In this document: in pieces, positions 17,181 through 26,185 of the stretch
How positions within the stretch are numbered: the stretch's first letter is position 1
How the letters are laid out: each line of letters opens with the position of its first letter
NCBI GenBank assembly: GCA_003483885.1
Contig: DMXI01000586.1
Span: 18,435 to 82,434 of the forward strand
Source: Microscillaceae bacterium
GTDB taxonomy: Bacteria; Bacteroidota; Bacteroidia; Cytophagales; Microscillaceae
DNA: 64,000 bases
Direction of reading: 5' to 3'
The notes under the pieces: model-generated
The model's input: only the letters and a program-made list of their open reading frames with translations
Databases searched by the model: none
What the model was told of the DNA's origin: nothing
Made by a program: the position numbers and the translations under genes

Positions 17181-18269
17181 TTAATTTACAATACTTACTT
17201 TCCTGCGGAATACCTGTTCTCCTACCTGTGCAACCAAAATATATATTCCTGGTTGGCTTAGTGGCAGTACTTGTTGCCAACGAATGACGTTTGATTGAAA
17301 GTTCCAGGTGTCCAATAATTTCCCTTGGTAGGTAAGTAAACGTATCTGAATGTTTTTACCTAAGACGTTATTCATTCTTAAAGAAACATCACCCGCAGAA
17401 GGGTTAGGATATACCACTAAACTGATGCGATCTACTACATTTTTGATGGCTTTGATTGGAGAATACTCAAAAGTACCATCAAAATCTATTTGTTTTAGAC
17501 GATAATAATTGATGCCCAGCAAAGGATTTTGATCCTTAAACTGATAACTATTGATGGCGTTGGTGGTACCTTTTCCTTTGGCAAAGCCCAAGCTTTCCCA
17601 ATTTTGATTATCAGTTGATCTTTGTATTTCAAAACCAGCATTGTTCAACTCAGAAGCAGTTTTCCATCCCAAAAGTACCTGGTCATTTTGTTGGCTAACA
17701 GTGAATTCCAACAAATTTACTGGCAAAGATAATTGAGCAAAAGCGATGTTATCGAGCGCAATGTAATTAATACCCGACACAATAATCATCTCAAATTCTG
17801 TCAAAGGTTGATTGTCCCAAATGGCACTTGAGAAAGTAATATTATCATAGGTAAGATTATCGGGAGGGTTAATATTGATGGTTTGCTCAATGGTTCCTCC
17901 AGCGGCAAGGGTGCCCACAAACCGTACGTTACCAGAGGCAAAGTTGGAACCATCATCGTTACTAGTCCAGATACACCAAGCCAATGCCGATGATATGGTG
18001 AATGTATCGCCACTATTGGTTACCCTAAATGAACCCAAAGAACCTGTAGAACCTCCATTCAGAAAACCAGACCCTAGCCAAAAGTTTGTCCCACTACATC
18101 CCAGCCCCGCAAACTGTTCTACAAACATGTCTCCGGTGGTAGTAAAACTGATATCACTTGTCGTAAAAGTGGTTGCATTAGCAGTCTCCGTTTCAAAAGT
18201 TTCTATTTGCGCATGCCCACTTAGTATCGTGATATACCATACAAAAAAAGCGCTTATAATTATTTTCAT
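17181..18269 (-). CDS. Secreted protein with type IX sorting tail
   Basis: 362 residues. Signal peptide to HAQ at about 21. The N-terminal 170 residues are rich in Thr, Ser, Gly and Asn and beta-structured, without a family I can name. A region at about 180-270 resembles the usual linker before sorting domains (FTVSQQNDQVLLGWKTASELNNAGFEIQRS, then NYYRLKQIDFDG). The last 80 residues are a Por secretion (type A) sorting domain with VVYPNPSAGDVSLRM and a closing GIYILVAQVGEQVFRRKV. It should be exported across the outer membrane by the type IX system and then attached or released. PorV, which shuttles such substrates, is at 33782. Confidence 0.88.
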   Translation of the reverse strand: MKIIISAFFVWYITILSGHAQIETFETETANATTFTTSDISFTTTGDMFVEQFAGLGCSGTNFWLGSGFLNGGSTGSLGSFRVTNSGDTFTISSALAWCIWTSNDDGSNFASGNVRFVGTLAAGGTIEQTININPPDNLTYDNITFSSAIWDNQPLTEFEMIIVSGINYIALDNIAFAQLSLPVNLLEFTVSQQNDQVLLGWKTASELNNAGFEIQRSTDNQNWESLGFAKGKGTTNAINSYQFKDQNPLLGINYYRLKQIDFDGTFEYSPIKAIKNVVDRISLVVYPNPSAGDVSLRMNNVLGKNIQIRLLTYQGKLLDTWNFQSNVIRWQQVLPLSQPGIYILVAQVGEQVFRRKVSIVN

Positions 18270-18395
18270 TGCCTAAACCTGATGAGTATTTATACAATAT
18301 AACACAATGAATAGCCGCAGAAAAGAAATATAGACGTGTTTTTACTTGTAGATCGTACCCAGTTGCCTGAAATTGCTTATAAACCCAGGAGATTC

Positions 18396-19586
18396 TTAAA
18401 ACCTAATTCGGGTGTTGGGTAACCATTTTTTAATCTTAGCTTTCTCTTTGGCTACATTGTAACCCGTTTCTGATTCAGACTCTTTAGAAGACGTAGGAAA
18501 GTTTCCGCGCAAATCTAATTCCTGAAGGTTTTTCATTTGCATAATTTCTTCAGGAAGGCGCGTAAGATTATTGTCTCGCAATACTAGTTTTTTGAGTTTA
18601 GACAGTTTTAAGACTGACGCTGGTAAGGCATTTAACTGATTTCCTCGCAGATCGAGTTCCTCCAGGTTTTGTAAATTGCCAATACTATCAGGCAAAGATT
18701 GTAGGCGGTTGTTACCCAGCTTAAGGGTTTTCAAACTTTCCAGGTGGACAACGTCATTAGGCAATTTGGTGATCTTATTTTGGCTCAAATCCAGTATTTT
18801 GAGTTTTTTCATGTAGCCCAAAAATTCTGTTTTGGCAAAACTGCCATCGAGGCGATTATTTTTCAAATACAAAAACTGAAGTTTGGTGAGGTTCTTTAGG
18901 TCCGGGGGTAAACTATCAATCAGATTATCCCGCAAATACAGATATTTTAAATTCAATAAGCCTCCTACTGAATAAGGTATTTTTGATATTTGGTTGCTGT
19001 CCAAATCCAACACTTCCAGTTTGGTGAGATTACTAATTTGCCCCGGAATTTCAGCAATACCGTTTTGCTCCAGGTCTAGCACTCGTAACTCTCGTAACTC
19101 ACCAATTTCAGTAGGGATTTCAGTCAACCTATTCCCCTCTAAATCAATCACTTGTAATTGTTTAAGGTTTTTGATGGTTTTGGGCAACTCTGCCAAGTTG
19201 TTATAATCCATATACAAAAACTTAAGGTGTTTTAAGCTACCAATGGTATCAGGTAAATAGGAAATTTTGTCTCCCCATAAATCCAAAACTTGTAAAAACT
19301 TAAGACTACCAATACATGGAGGCAGGGTATCTATAGGGTTTAAACCCAAATCAAGCATTTGGAGTTTTTTAAGCTTCGATATGTCTTTGGGGCATTCTTT
19401 TAATCCCCGGTTTTTTAAGCTCAACAAGTACACATTTGTAGCTTCGTGTACGGCATCTGCCAGATTGGTGTACAGTTCTTTTTCTTCTAATTCACCCATA
19501 GTCAATAAGGTATCTTGACTATGTCCTGAAAAACTGTATAGCAATAGTACGAAAAGTAAAGGGCTCAACCAGTTTTTTTGTAACAT
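18396..19586 (-). CDS. Secreted leucine-rich repeat protein
   Basis: 396 residues. Signal peptide 1-23 (SFSGHSQ). About 13 LRR units of 23 residues run from about 50 to 365, with the pattern LxxLxxLxLxxNxIxxLPxxIxx, for example LQVIDLEGNRLTEIPTEIGE. A charged tail ends in KWLPNTRIRF. It belongs to the plant-type or SDS22-like LRR class common in Bacteroidota and would form a solenoid for protein binding outside the inner membrane. No sorting tail is seen, so the protein may stay in the periplasm. No partner is encoded beside it. Confidence 0.88.
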   Translation of the reverse strand: MLQKNWLSPLLFVLLLYSFSGHSQDTLLTMGELEEKELYTNLADAVHEATNVYLLSLKNRGLKECPKDISKLKKLQMLDLGLNPIDTLPPCIGSLKFLQVLDLWGDKISYLPDTIGSLKHLKFLYMDYNNLAELPKTIKNLKQLQVIDLEGNRLTEIPTEIGELRELRVLDLEQNGIAEIPGQISNLTKLEVLDLDSNQISKIPYSVGGLLNLKYLYLRDNLIDSLPPDLKNLTKLQFLYLKNNRLDGSFAKTEFLGYMKKLKILDLSQNKITKLPNDVVHLESLKTLKLGNNRLQSLPDSIGNLQNLEELDLRGNQLNALPASVLKLSKLKKLVLRDNNLTRLPEEIMQMKNLQELDLRGNFPTSSKESESETGYNVAKEKAKIKKWLPNTRIRF

Positions 19587-19647
19587 TGTATTTTTTATAG
19601 TATTAACTCACAAGCGATGTAACAGTTCAAATTATAAATTCTTCCCT

Positions 19648-19655
19648 CAAATATA
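19648..19655 (-). promoter_or_regulatory. Candidate -7 element of the LRR gene
   Basis: TATATTTG on the minus strand, about 60 bases before the ATG at 19586. It matches TAnnTTTG; no -33 partner found. Confidence 0.3.
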
Positions 19656-19845
19656 AAGCATATCGCATACATTCGGTTAATTAACGGAAAGATAATCTGG
19701 TAAAGGAGGAGGTTGCTCGGGCCTCTTTCTTAAAAAAGCACCTTTTGAACAAATTTGTAATGTTACTTTCTTTATTTTTAATAGCTAAAGTTGTTTCACT
19801 TTTTGACAACAGCTTGCAACTGCTCTCATAACTAAACACTACACC

Positions 19846-21627
19846 ATGATCACCCAAAAAACTTACACTTATCTATTGGTAGCCTTGTGCCTACTATTGC
19901 AGATAGCTACTACCCAAGCTCAGCAAGTATCACAATATGTAAAAGTAAAAGATGGTACTCGTTTGGCAATGGATGTGTACTTTCCTGAAAACAAAATACC
20001 TAATAAAGGCATTCCTGTTTTGTTTGAATTTACCCGCTATTGGCGAGGGTACGAAAACCCTAAAACAGGGAAAAGAATTCCTTCATTACGGGGTGTACAC
20101 CGACACTTTTTGAAAAATGGCTATGCACTGGCCATTGTAGATGTACGCGGTAGCGGGGCTTCTTTTGGCCAACGCCCTACCGAGTATTCGCCCAAAGAAG
20201 TACGCGATGCCTACGATGTAGTAGACTGGGTAGCCAAACAACCTTGGTGTAATGGCAAAGTGGGCGCTTTTGGCACCTCTTATACAGGCACTACGGCCGA
20301 ATTATTAGCCGCGACCCAACATCCTGCGGTCAAGGCAGTGATTCCTGGTTGGTCGGATTTTGATTTATACCACAGTCCAGTAAGGCCTTATGGAACAGTA
20401 GCCAGTGCATTTATCAAAACCTGGAGCGATTTGGTGGGTGCCATGGATCATAATGATGTAAGCGTGATGCGGGCCAGCATTCGCCGAGTAGGCACTGACA
20501 AAGATGGCTCTCTGTTAAAACAAGCCATTGCCAGTCACAAAAACAATCCTAATGTATACCAAAGTGTCATCAATGGGGAGTTTCGTGACCAAAAAATGGG
20601 CGAATATACTTATGAGGAATGCTCTCCGATATATTGGCGTAAAAAAATTAGTGAATCAAAAATACCTATGCTGGTACTTTCAAGTTGGCTGGATGCCGGA
20701 ACAATGGCGGGGACCCTGCAACGCTTTCAATATTTTAAGAATCCTCAAAAAGTAATCATTATGGCAGGTTCGCACGGTGGTAGAGCCCATGGTAGCCCTT
20801 ATGAAGTAGGTAGTGCTCCTTTACCCCACAAACCCAGCACTAAAGAACAGTTTAAGCTCCGTACCGATTTTTTTGATTATTACCTTAAAGGTAAAAAAAA
20901 CGGGGTAGATCAGTGGCCTGCCCTAAAGTATTATAACATGGGCGAAGAGCAATACAAAACTACGCAAGCCTGGCCTATCAAAGGTACAGAACGCCAAAAA
21001 TGGTATTTTAATAATGATCTCAAGCTTTCGCCTAAACCAGTAAAAAGTAGCACAGGTAACGATACTTATCAAGTTGATTTTGGAGTAACTACGGGTAAAC
21101 GCAATCGTTGGATGACGCAAATGGGGCAACCTATTGTAAACTTGCACCAACGCCAGGACATGGATAAGCGTATGCTGACCTACACCTCGACTCCATTGAC
21201 TGAAGATATGCAAATTACGGGTAATATAACCGTAAACCTGGAAATGGCTTCTAGCACCACCGATGGTTTGGTAGTGGTGTATCTGGAAGATGTAGACGAA
21301 AATGGGCAAAGTCGCTATATTACCGAGGGTGGTTTACGCTTGATTCATCGCAAATTGAGCAAAAATCCTTATTTCAAAACTAAACTCCCCTACCATTCTT
21401 TTACCAAAGCCGATGCTAAACCAATGGCTGAAGGGCAAAAAACCAATGTACAGTTCAAGATGTGGGCTACTTCGGTATTGATCAAGAAAGGGCATCGTTT
21501 GCGTATTGCCATTACAGGGGCCGATAAAGATATGTTTGATCGCATTCCAAAAGAGGGCACTCCTACTTATACCTTTTTTCGCAATGCCAAGGAACGTTCC
21601 TTTGTGGAGATTCCGGTGGTGAGGTAA
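19846..21627 (+). CDS. CocE/NonD family hydrolase (peptidase S15-like)
   Basis: 593 residues. Signal peptide to TQAQ (about 26), so periplasmic or outer surface. An alpha/beta-hydrolase domain contains VDVRGSGASFG, nucleophile Ser145 in AFGTSYTGTT, Asp283 in SSWLDAGTM and a probable His310 in AGSHGG. The C-terminal jelly-roll of X-Pro dipeptidyl peptidases and cocaine esterase follows (about 360-590, LRIAITGADKDMFDR). Members cleave esters or acyl-amino acid bonds (CocE, glutaryl-7-ACA acylase, PepX), and the natural substrate cannot be read from the sequence. Monocistronic, with a strong terminator. Confidence 0.88.
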   Translation: MITQKTYTYLLVALCLLLQIATTQAQQVSQYVKVKDGTRLAMDVYFPENKIPNKGIPVLFEFTRYWRGYENPKTGKRIPSLRGVHRHFLKNGYALAIVDVRGSGASFGQRPTEYSPKEVRDAYDVVDWVAKQPWCNGKVGAFGTSYTGTTAELLAATQHPAVKAVIPGWSDFDLYHSPVRPYGTVASAFIKTWSDLVGAMDHNDVSVMRASIRRVGTDKDGSLLKQAIASHKNNPNVYQSVINGEFRDQKMGEYTYEECSPIYWRKKISESKIPMLVLSSWLDAGTMAGTLQRFQYFKNPQKVIIMAGSHGGRAHGSPYEVGSAPLPHKPSTKEQFKLRTDFFDYYLKGKKNGVDQWPALKYYNMGEEQYKTTQAWPIKGTERQKWYFNNDLKLSPKPVKSSTGNDTYQVDFGVTTGKRNRWMTQMGQPIVNLHQRQDMDKRMLTYTSTPLTEDMQITGNITVNLEMASSTTDGLVVVYLEDVDENGQSRYITEGGLRLIHRKLSKNPYFKTKLPYHSFTKADAKPMAEGQKTNVQFKMWATSVLIKKGHRLRIAITGADKDMFDRIPKEGTPTYTFFRNAKERSFVEIPVVR

Positions 21628-21648
21628 GGGCTAGAAACCTATTTATTT

Positions 21649-21686
21649 AAAGGGAGCAATTTTCATTCATTGCTCCCTTTTTTATT
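21649..21686 (+). terminator. Terminator after the CocE-type gene
   Basis: Perfect 11-bp stem AAAGGGAGCAA / TTGCTCCCTTT (21649-21659, 21670-21680), then a T-rich tract. Placed between convergent genes. Confidence 0.85.
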
Positions 21687-21701
21687 TTTAATGGCCGTAT
21701 T

Positions 21702-23126
21702 TTACTTCAGCATCAGTGTCTTTATAAACTCCACGTACTTAGGTTCGCTCCAGCGAAAGGCCCCATTTATTTTAGCCACTTGTTTGCCCTCGCCATCAAA
21801 AATATGGGTAGAAGGCAACGCTCCATATAATACCTTTTGCCACAAATAACCTTTGGGATTATGCACAATAGTAAAGGGATATTTCTTCTTTTGTTGAAAG
21901 CTTATCAAGTCTTCTCGTTTTTTATCTACCGAAATAGCCAACACTACAAATGGCTTACCTTTGAGGGCTTCTTGAAGCTTGATAATATCGGGCATTTCGC
22001 GTAGGCAAGGCCCACACCAGGTAGCCCAAATGTTTATAAATACTACTTTGCCTCGTAAGTCCTTCATAGTAAAGATTTTGCCGTTGATATCTTTGAAGGT
22101 ATAGGCTTCCAGTTTGTTGTTTTTCCCTTTGGATAATAACTCTACTCGTTTAAAACCTTCAACTTCACCCGATAAGTACCGCAGCATTTTACGCTGTTTG
22201 GCGGTGAAGCTTTTGCCTTGTAATAACCGAATAGATTCGGCTGATTTTTTATTGATGGCTATATCCAATGGCGTCTGGCCTTTATTATCCGTGACGTTTT
22301 TATCAGCTCCATTTTTCAATAGCTCATTTACGGTATAAAACTCGTTGAGGCGAGCCGCCAAATGCAAAGGGCTAATGCGGGCTTCTTTCATTTTTTGTAC
22401 ATTGGCCCCTCGTTTAATGAGTAGCTTTACGGCATTGTACTTACGCCAGCCAATGGCATAATAAATTGGGGTAATTTTAGAAGACATAAACCCCGAACGA
22501 TCATTGTACACAGCATTGATCTTGGCTCCTTTGTCAAGCAAATGGTTAATAATCTTATTATAGCCTCGTAGTGCAGCATCAAACAACGCCCGGTCGTTCC
22601 AGGCGTGGATATCAGCTCCTTTCTCTATCAATAGTTTTACCGCCTTGAAGTTTTCCCGACGGTTGTTTTGGCAAGCCGCAATCAAGGCTGTAAATCCTAT
22701 CTTGGTCTTACTTTCTACGTCAAATCCTTTGCCCAGCAGGTAGTTAATCATTTTGGTATTGCCATATTCCGACACCGTGTACAAAGCATTTTGGCTCCTG
22801 TTGTAGGTGGCTTTTCCGTTGACTGTATCAGTTGCAGTTCGCATAATATCAGCCCCTTGCTGCTCCAGATATTTTACGGCTTCCATATTTCCTTTTACAC
22901 AAGCGGCAATGTAGGGAGTCCACCCACCACAATCAAAGCATCCTTTTTTTTCGGTGCGGTCATAATAACCATTGATATCCATTCCAGATGCTACCAGCTT
23001 TTTAAGCTTGGGCATATCTTTATCCCAAATGGCGTGAAAGAGTGGATTGCTATTTTGGGCTTGGATAATGCTCACTTGAAGCACTATAGCCAAAATCGTG
23101 AGTAATGTTACATTCGTTTTTTTCAT
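21702..23126 (-). CDS. Periplasmic ankyrin-repeat/TlpA thioredoxin fusion (copy 2)
   Basis: 474 residues. Signal peptide 1-23 (IIQAQ). About seven ankyrin repeats at 27-305 (NMEAVKYLEQQGADI, NFKAVKLLIEKGADIHAWN, RISPLHLAARLNEFYTVNELL, NKGQTPLDIAINKK). A linker of about 40 residues leads to a TlpA/ResA-like thioredoxin domain at about 340-474. The active site is Cys371-Gly-Pro-Cys374 within INIWATWCGPCLREMP, and the cis-Pro is in ALPSTHIF. TlpA-type domains reduce periplasmic disulfides, for example in cytochrome c maturation. The ankyrin part may bind a client. It lies 17 bases downstream of a full-length paralogue of identical length, so the two are probably co-transcribed. Confidence 0.88.
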   Translation of the reverse strand: MKKTNVTLLTILAIVLQVSIIQAQNSNPLFHAIWDKDMPKLKKLVASGMDINGYYDRTEKKGCFDCGGWTPYIAACVKGNMEAVKYLEQQGADIMRTATDTVNGKATYNRSQNALYTVSEYGNTKMINYLLGKGFDVESKTKIGFTALIAACQNNRRENFKAVKLLIEKGADIHAWNDRALFDAALRGYNKIINHLLDKGAKINAVYNDRSGFMSSKITPIYYAIGWRKYNAVKLLIKRGANVQKMKEARISPLHLAARLNEFYTVNELLKNGADKNVTDNKGQTPLDIAINKKSAESIRLLQGKSFTAKQRKMLRYLSGEVEGFKRVELLSKGKNNKLEAYTFKDINGKIFTMKDLRGKVVFINIWATWCGPCLREMPDIIKLQEALKGKPFVVLAISVDKKREDLISFQQKKKYPFTIVHNPKGYLWQKVLYGALPSTHIFDGEGKQVAKINGAFRWSEPKYVEFIKTLMLK

Positions 23127-23143
23127 TAGTGTAGGTGTTTTAT

Positions 23144-24568
23144 TTATTTCATTAGGCCTTTAAAAAATTGCACGTACTGTGGTTTGCTCCAACGCACTGC
23201 TCCCTCTACATACACCATTTTTTTACCATTGGTATCAAAAATATGGGTAGAAGGCAGAGCCCCTCCCAATACTTTGTTCCATATTTTTTGTCCCTCATCA
23301 TGCACTATCATAAAAGGATATTGTTTTTGTTGCTGAAAACGCTCTAAATCGGCTCTGGCCTTGTCTACTGCGAAGGTTAGTATCACAAATGGTTTTCCTT
23401 TTAGTTTGTTTTGTAGCTCGATCATCTCGGGCATTTCGGCCAGACAGGGCTGGCACCAGGTAGCCCAAATATTTACAAATACAATCTTGCCACGCAAGTC
23501 TTTCATTGTGAACTTCTTTCCCTTCAAATCGGTAAAAGTTTTTCCATCCAAGGTTCTTCTTTGAAAATCGGGCGTCGCGAAAGACATTTTTTCAAAACCC
23601 TTAATATTTCCTTGTTTGTATTTTAGAATGTTTTTCTCGGCGGAGGTAAGTGGTTTTGTACCATCCAAAAATGCCGCAATTCGAGGTGCTTTTTTTTCTA
23701 ACGCCACCTGAGCTGGGGTTTGTCCTTTGTAGTTCTTCGCTTGAGGATTGGCTCCATTCTTTACCAACAACGCCGCACAATACAACGCTTTGCGATAGGC
23801 TGCCAAATGCAAGGGAGCTATACGAGATCCAGGTATTTTATCTACTTTAGCTCCTCGCTCTATAAGTAATTTTACAGTTTCGGTACTTTGGATCGAAATG
23901 GCATAATAAATAGGGGTTATTTTAGAACCCTTATATAATCTTGCAGTGTTAGATTTGATTGCATTGATGTGAGCATCTTTGTCTAATAAATACTTAATAA
24001 TACGATTGTATCCTCGCCTGGCAGCATCAAACAATGCCGCAGTTTTAGCAGCATTGACATCAGCTCCATTTTCTACCAGAAATTTCACCATCTTTAGCCG
24101 CTCATAGTCATTATTTGAGCAGGCATATACCAATGGGGTAGAACCATACATTGATTTCTGATTAATATCAAACCCTTTACTGAGCAGGTGTTTTACTACT
24201 TCTACAGTACCATGTATGGCCGCCAAAACCATTGCATTTGTTCCTTTCCTGTAGGTCTCACGACTACCTACTTTTTCAGGTGTAGTAAGTCGTATTCTGG
24301 CACCTTTTTTCTCCAGATATTTTACTATCTCAAGGTTGCCTACCCCACAAGCAACCATGTAAGGAGTCAACCCCAAACACAAATTATCGAGGCGTTTATA
24401 GTTATAAAATGCATTGATATTGGCTCCTTTGGCCAATGCTTTTTTAACCTTGGGCAATTTGCTATCCCAGATACCATCAAACAGATCTTTAGTGGGTTGT
24501 GCCTGTAAGATGGTCAGGCTTAAAGTCCAACATCCTATGAGTAATCCAAGTATCTTAGTTCGTTTCAT
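23144..24568 (-). CDS. Periplasmic ankyrin-repeat/TlpA thioredoxin fusion (copy 1)
   Basis: 474 residues, the same length and domain order as the gene after it. Signal peptide 1-24 (ILQAQ), ankyrin repeats at about 27-302 (NLEIVKYLEKKGARI, TVEVVKHLLSKGFDINQKS, RIAPLHLAAYRKALYCAALLVKNGA as pieces of repeats), and a TlpA-like domain from about 345. Its active site is Cys372-Gln-Pro-Cys375 in NIWATWCQPCLAEMP, so the dipeptide between the cysteines is QP, not GP. That usually shifts redox potential. First gene of the pair, divergent from the AraC regulator at 24708. The redox role is inferred from the domain; the client is unknown. Confidence 0.88.
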   Translation of the reverse strand: MKRTKILGLLIGCWTLSLTILQAQPTKDLFDGIWDSKLPKVKKALAKGANINAFYNYKRLDNLCLGLTPYMVACGVGNLEIVKYLEKKGARIRLTTPEKVGSRETYRKGTNAMVLAAIHGTVEVVKHLLSKGFDINQKSMYGSTPLVYACSNNDYERLKMVKFLVENGADVNAAKTAALFDAARRGYNRIIKYLLDKDAHINAIKSNTARLYKGSKITPIYYAISIQSTETVKLLIERGAKVDKIPGSRIAPLHLAAYRKALYCAALLVKNGANPQAKNYKGQTPAQVALEKKAPRIAAFLDGTKPLTSAEKNILKYKQGNIKGFEKMSFATPDFQRRTLDGKTFTDLKGKKFTMKDLRGKIVFVNIWATWCQPCLAEMPEMIELQNKLKGKPFVILTFAVDKARADLERFQQQKQYPFMIVHDEGQKIWNKVLGGALPSTHIFDTNGKKMVYVEGAVRWSKPQYVQFFKGLMK

Positions 24569-24707
24569 TTGTAAGTTTTTGGTGATATTTAGTATTTGTA
24601 TAATACAACCCTCATACTAGGTAAAATATTTCATATTAGGAACAAAACCTAAAAAACTTACATTATAGAAACAATAACACTACACCAACTACTCAACAAA
24701 TGTTTCT

Positions 24708-25565
24708 ATGATACTAGACCACCAAACGCTTGATTTTTTTGATAAAATGCTTTTTGAACGAGCTACTTTGTGTCCCCCATTTAAGCGGCAAGTACCTATG
24801 CCCAATGAAGCTTGTTTTTTGTATGTGCTCGATGGAGGCTATCAGTCTTATTCGGAGGAAGGAACAATGATGATACAAGCCAAAGAAGGAATTTTGATGA
24901 AGTGTGGAAACTATTTAGGGCGTTTTTTTAGCACTTCTGAAAGCAAAGAATATAAAGCCATTGCGGTACATTTTTACCCTGAGGTACTCAAAAAAATATA
25001 TGAATCGGGTATTCCGGATTTTTTGAAAAACCCTACCCCACCCAAAATAGGGATGACCAAGGTAAAATCGGATGAATTGCTGAAGCGCTACATCGAGAGT
25101 ATTTTGTTTTATTTTGAAAACCCACAACTGGCCAGCGAAGAATTGATGGTGCTCAAGCTCAAGGAATTGATTCTGATTTTGAATGAAACCAGCAATGCCC
25201 CAGAAATCCAATTGATCCTCTCGAGCCTCTTCTCTCCTACTACTTATACCTTCAAAGAAATTGTGGAGGCCCACTTGTACAGTAACATTACCATTCAGGA
25301 ATTGGCCCAATTGAACAACTTGAGTGAATCTTCATTCAAACGAGAATTCAAAAAGGTGTACAACGATTCTCCAGCACACTATTTAAGACAGCAGAAATTA
25401 CGCAAAGCAGAGGAGTTGTTGTTGGTGTCAGCGTTGAATGTTACCCAAATCACATTTGAGTGTGGTTTTAATGATGTAGCCCACTTTTCCCGATCATTTA
25501 AAAATAAATACGGAGAATCGCCTTCTAATTATCGATTGAACCAAATGAACAAATCTTTGACCTAA
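24708..25565 (+). CDS. AraC family transcriptional regulator
   Basis: 285 residues. N-terminal cupin-like sensor region (about 1-150), beginning with FERATLCPPFKRQVPMPNEACFLYVLDGG. The C-terminal AraC double helix-turn-helix (about 185-280) includes ITIQELAQLNNLSESSFKRE and VTQITFECGFNDVAHFSRSF, the canonical second helix. It resembles the regulator at 31462 in both halves (shared PNEACF / PSEACF and SSFKR.FKK.YND.PA.Y). The SRPBCC gene follows in the same direction and is a likely target. Ligand unknown. Confidence 0.9.
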   Translation: MILDHQTLDFFDKMLFERATLCPPFKRQVPMPNEACFLYVLDGGYQSYSEEGTMMIQAKEGILMKCGNYLGRFFSTSESKEYKAIAVHFYPEVLKKIYESGIPDFLKNPTPPKIGMTKVKSDELLKRYIESILFYFENPQLASEELMVLKLKELILILNETSNAPEIQLILSSLFSPTTYTFKEIVEAHLYSNITIQELAQLNNLSESSFKREFKKVYNDSPAHYLRQQKLRKAEELLLVSALNVTQITFECGFNDVAHFSRSFKNKYGESPSNYRLNQMNKSLT

Positions 25566-25644
25566 TCTGCAAAACTTTTTGTGAGGTAAGTATGCAATTT
25601 TGGAACATCATAATTATCCAAAACAAATTAAATCTTACCTATCA

Positions 25645-26076
25645 ATGAAAAAATCAGAACAAACCGTAGAACTAAGCATCAATGCCACACCCAAAGCCGC
25701 CTGGGAAGTAATAGGTGCAGTGACTGGCGTAGAAAAATGGTTAGGAGCTATGATTAAAGGTTCTAGAGTAGAAGGCCAAAAACGTATTTGTACCCTTGAT
25801 GGTGGGGTAGAATTTAGAGAAGATATTCTCAAGATTGACCACGAAAACAGAGAGTTCAAATATGGCATTCCAGAACAACCGATGATGCCAGTAGACAACA
25901 TTATTGGTAGTATGAAAGTAACGCAGGATGCTAATGGCAAAGCAGTCGTTCGTTGGCATTGGACCTTTGATGTAGCCGAAGAAAACGAAGCCCAAGCCAA
26001 AGAAATGTTGGCAGGTGCCGGGCAAATGGGTATCAAAGGTATTGAGGAATTGATTGCAGCTCAGGTAACGGCTTAA
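25645..26076 (+). CDS. SRPBCC (START-like) family protein
   Basis: 143 residues from the ATG at 25645. The frame also opens at a TTG at 25600, but that start would lengthen the family's N-terminus. It begins QTVELSINATPKAAWEVIGAVTGVEKWLG, the first strand and helix of the polyketide cyclase/START-like fold, and ends with a long amphipathic helix (AQAKEMLAGAGQMGIKGIEELIAA). These proteins bind hydrophobic ligands in a deep pocket, and some are enzymes. It lies 79 bases after the AraC gene and ends in its own terminator. The ligand cannot be predicted. Confidence 0.8.
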   Translation: MKKSEQTVELSINATPKAAWEVIGAVTGVEKWLGAMIKGSRVEGQKRICTLDGGVEFREDILKIDHENREFKYGIPEQPMMPVDNIIGSMKVTQDANGKAVVRWHWTFDVAEENEAQAKEMLAGAGQMGIKGIEELIAAQVTA

Positions 26077-26100
26077 TTGTTTCTTAGAAACAAAAGCTCA

Positions 26101-26134
26101 AAACACCAAATAGTGATTGCTGTTTGGTGTTTTT
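26101..26134 (+). terminator. Terminator after the SRPBCC gene
   Basis: Perfect 10-bp stem AAACACCAAA / TTTGGTGTTT (26101-26110, 26123-26132) followed by T residues. Confidence 0.8.
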
Positions 26135-26185
26135 ATTATTTAAAAAATATAAAAATAGCCACACTTGCTATTTCAGAAATCATAA

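Noticed and set aside
18396..19586. Regular DNA periodicity of about 69 bp
   Set aside because: It is the 23-residue LRR unit of the encoded protein and not a DNA repeat.
25635..26036. 133-codon ORF on the minus strand
   Set aside because: Antisense to the SRPBCC gene; a shadow of its codon pattern.
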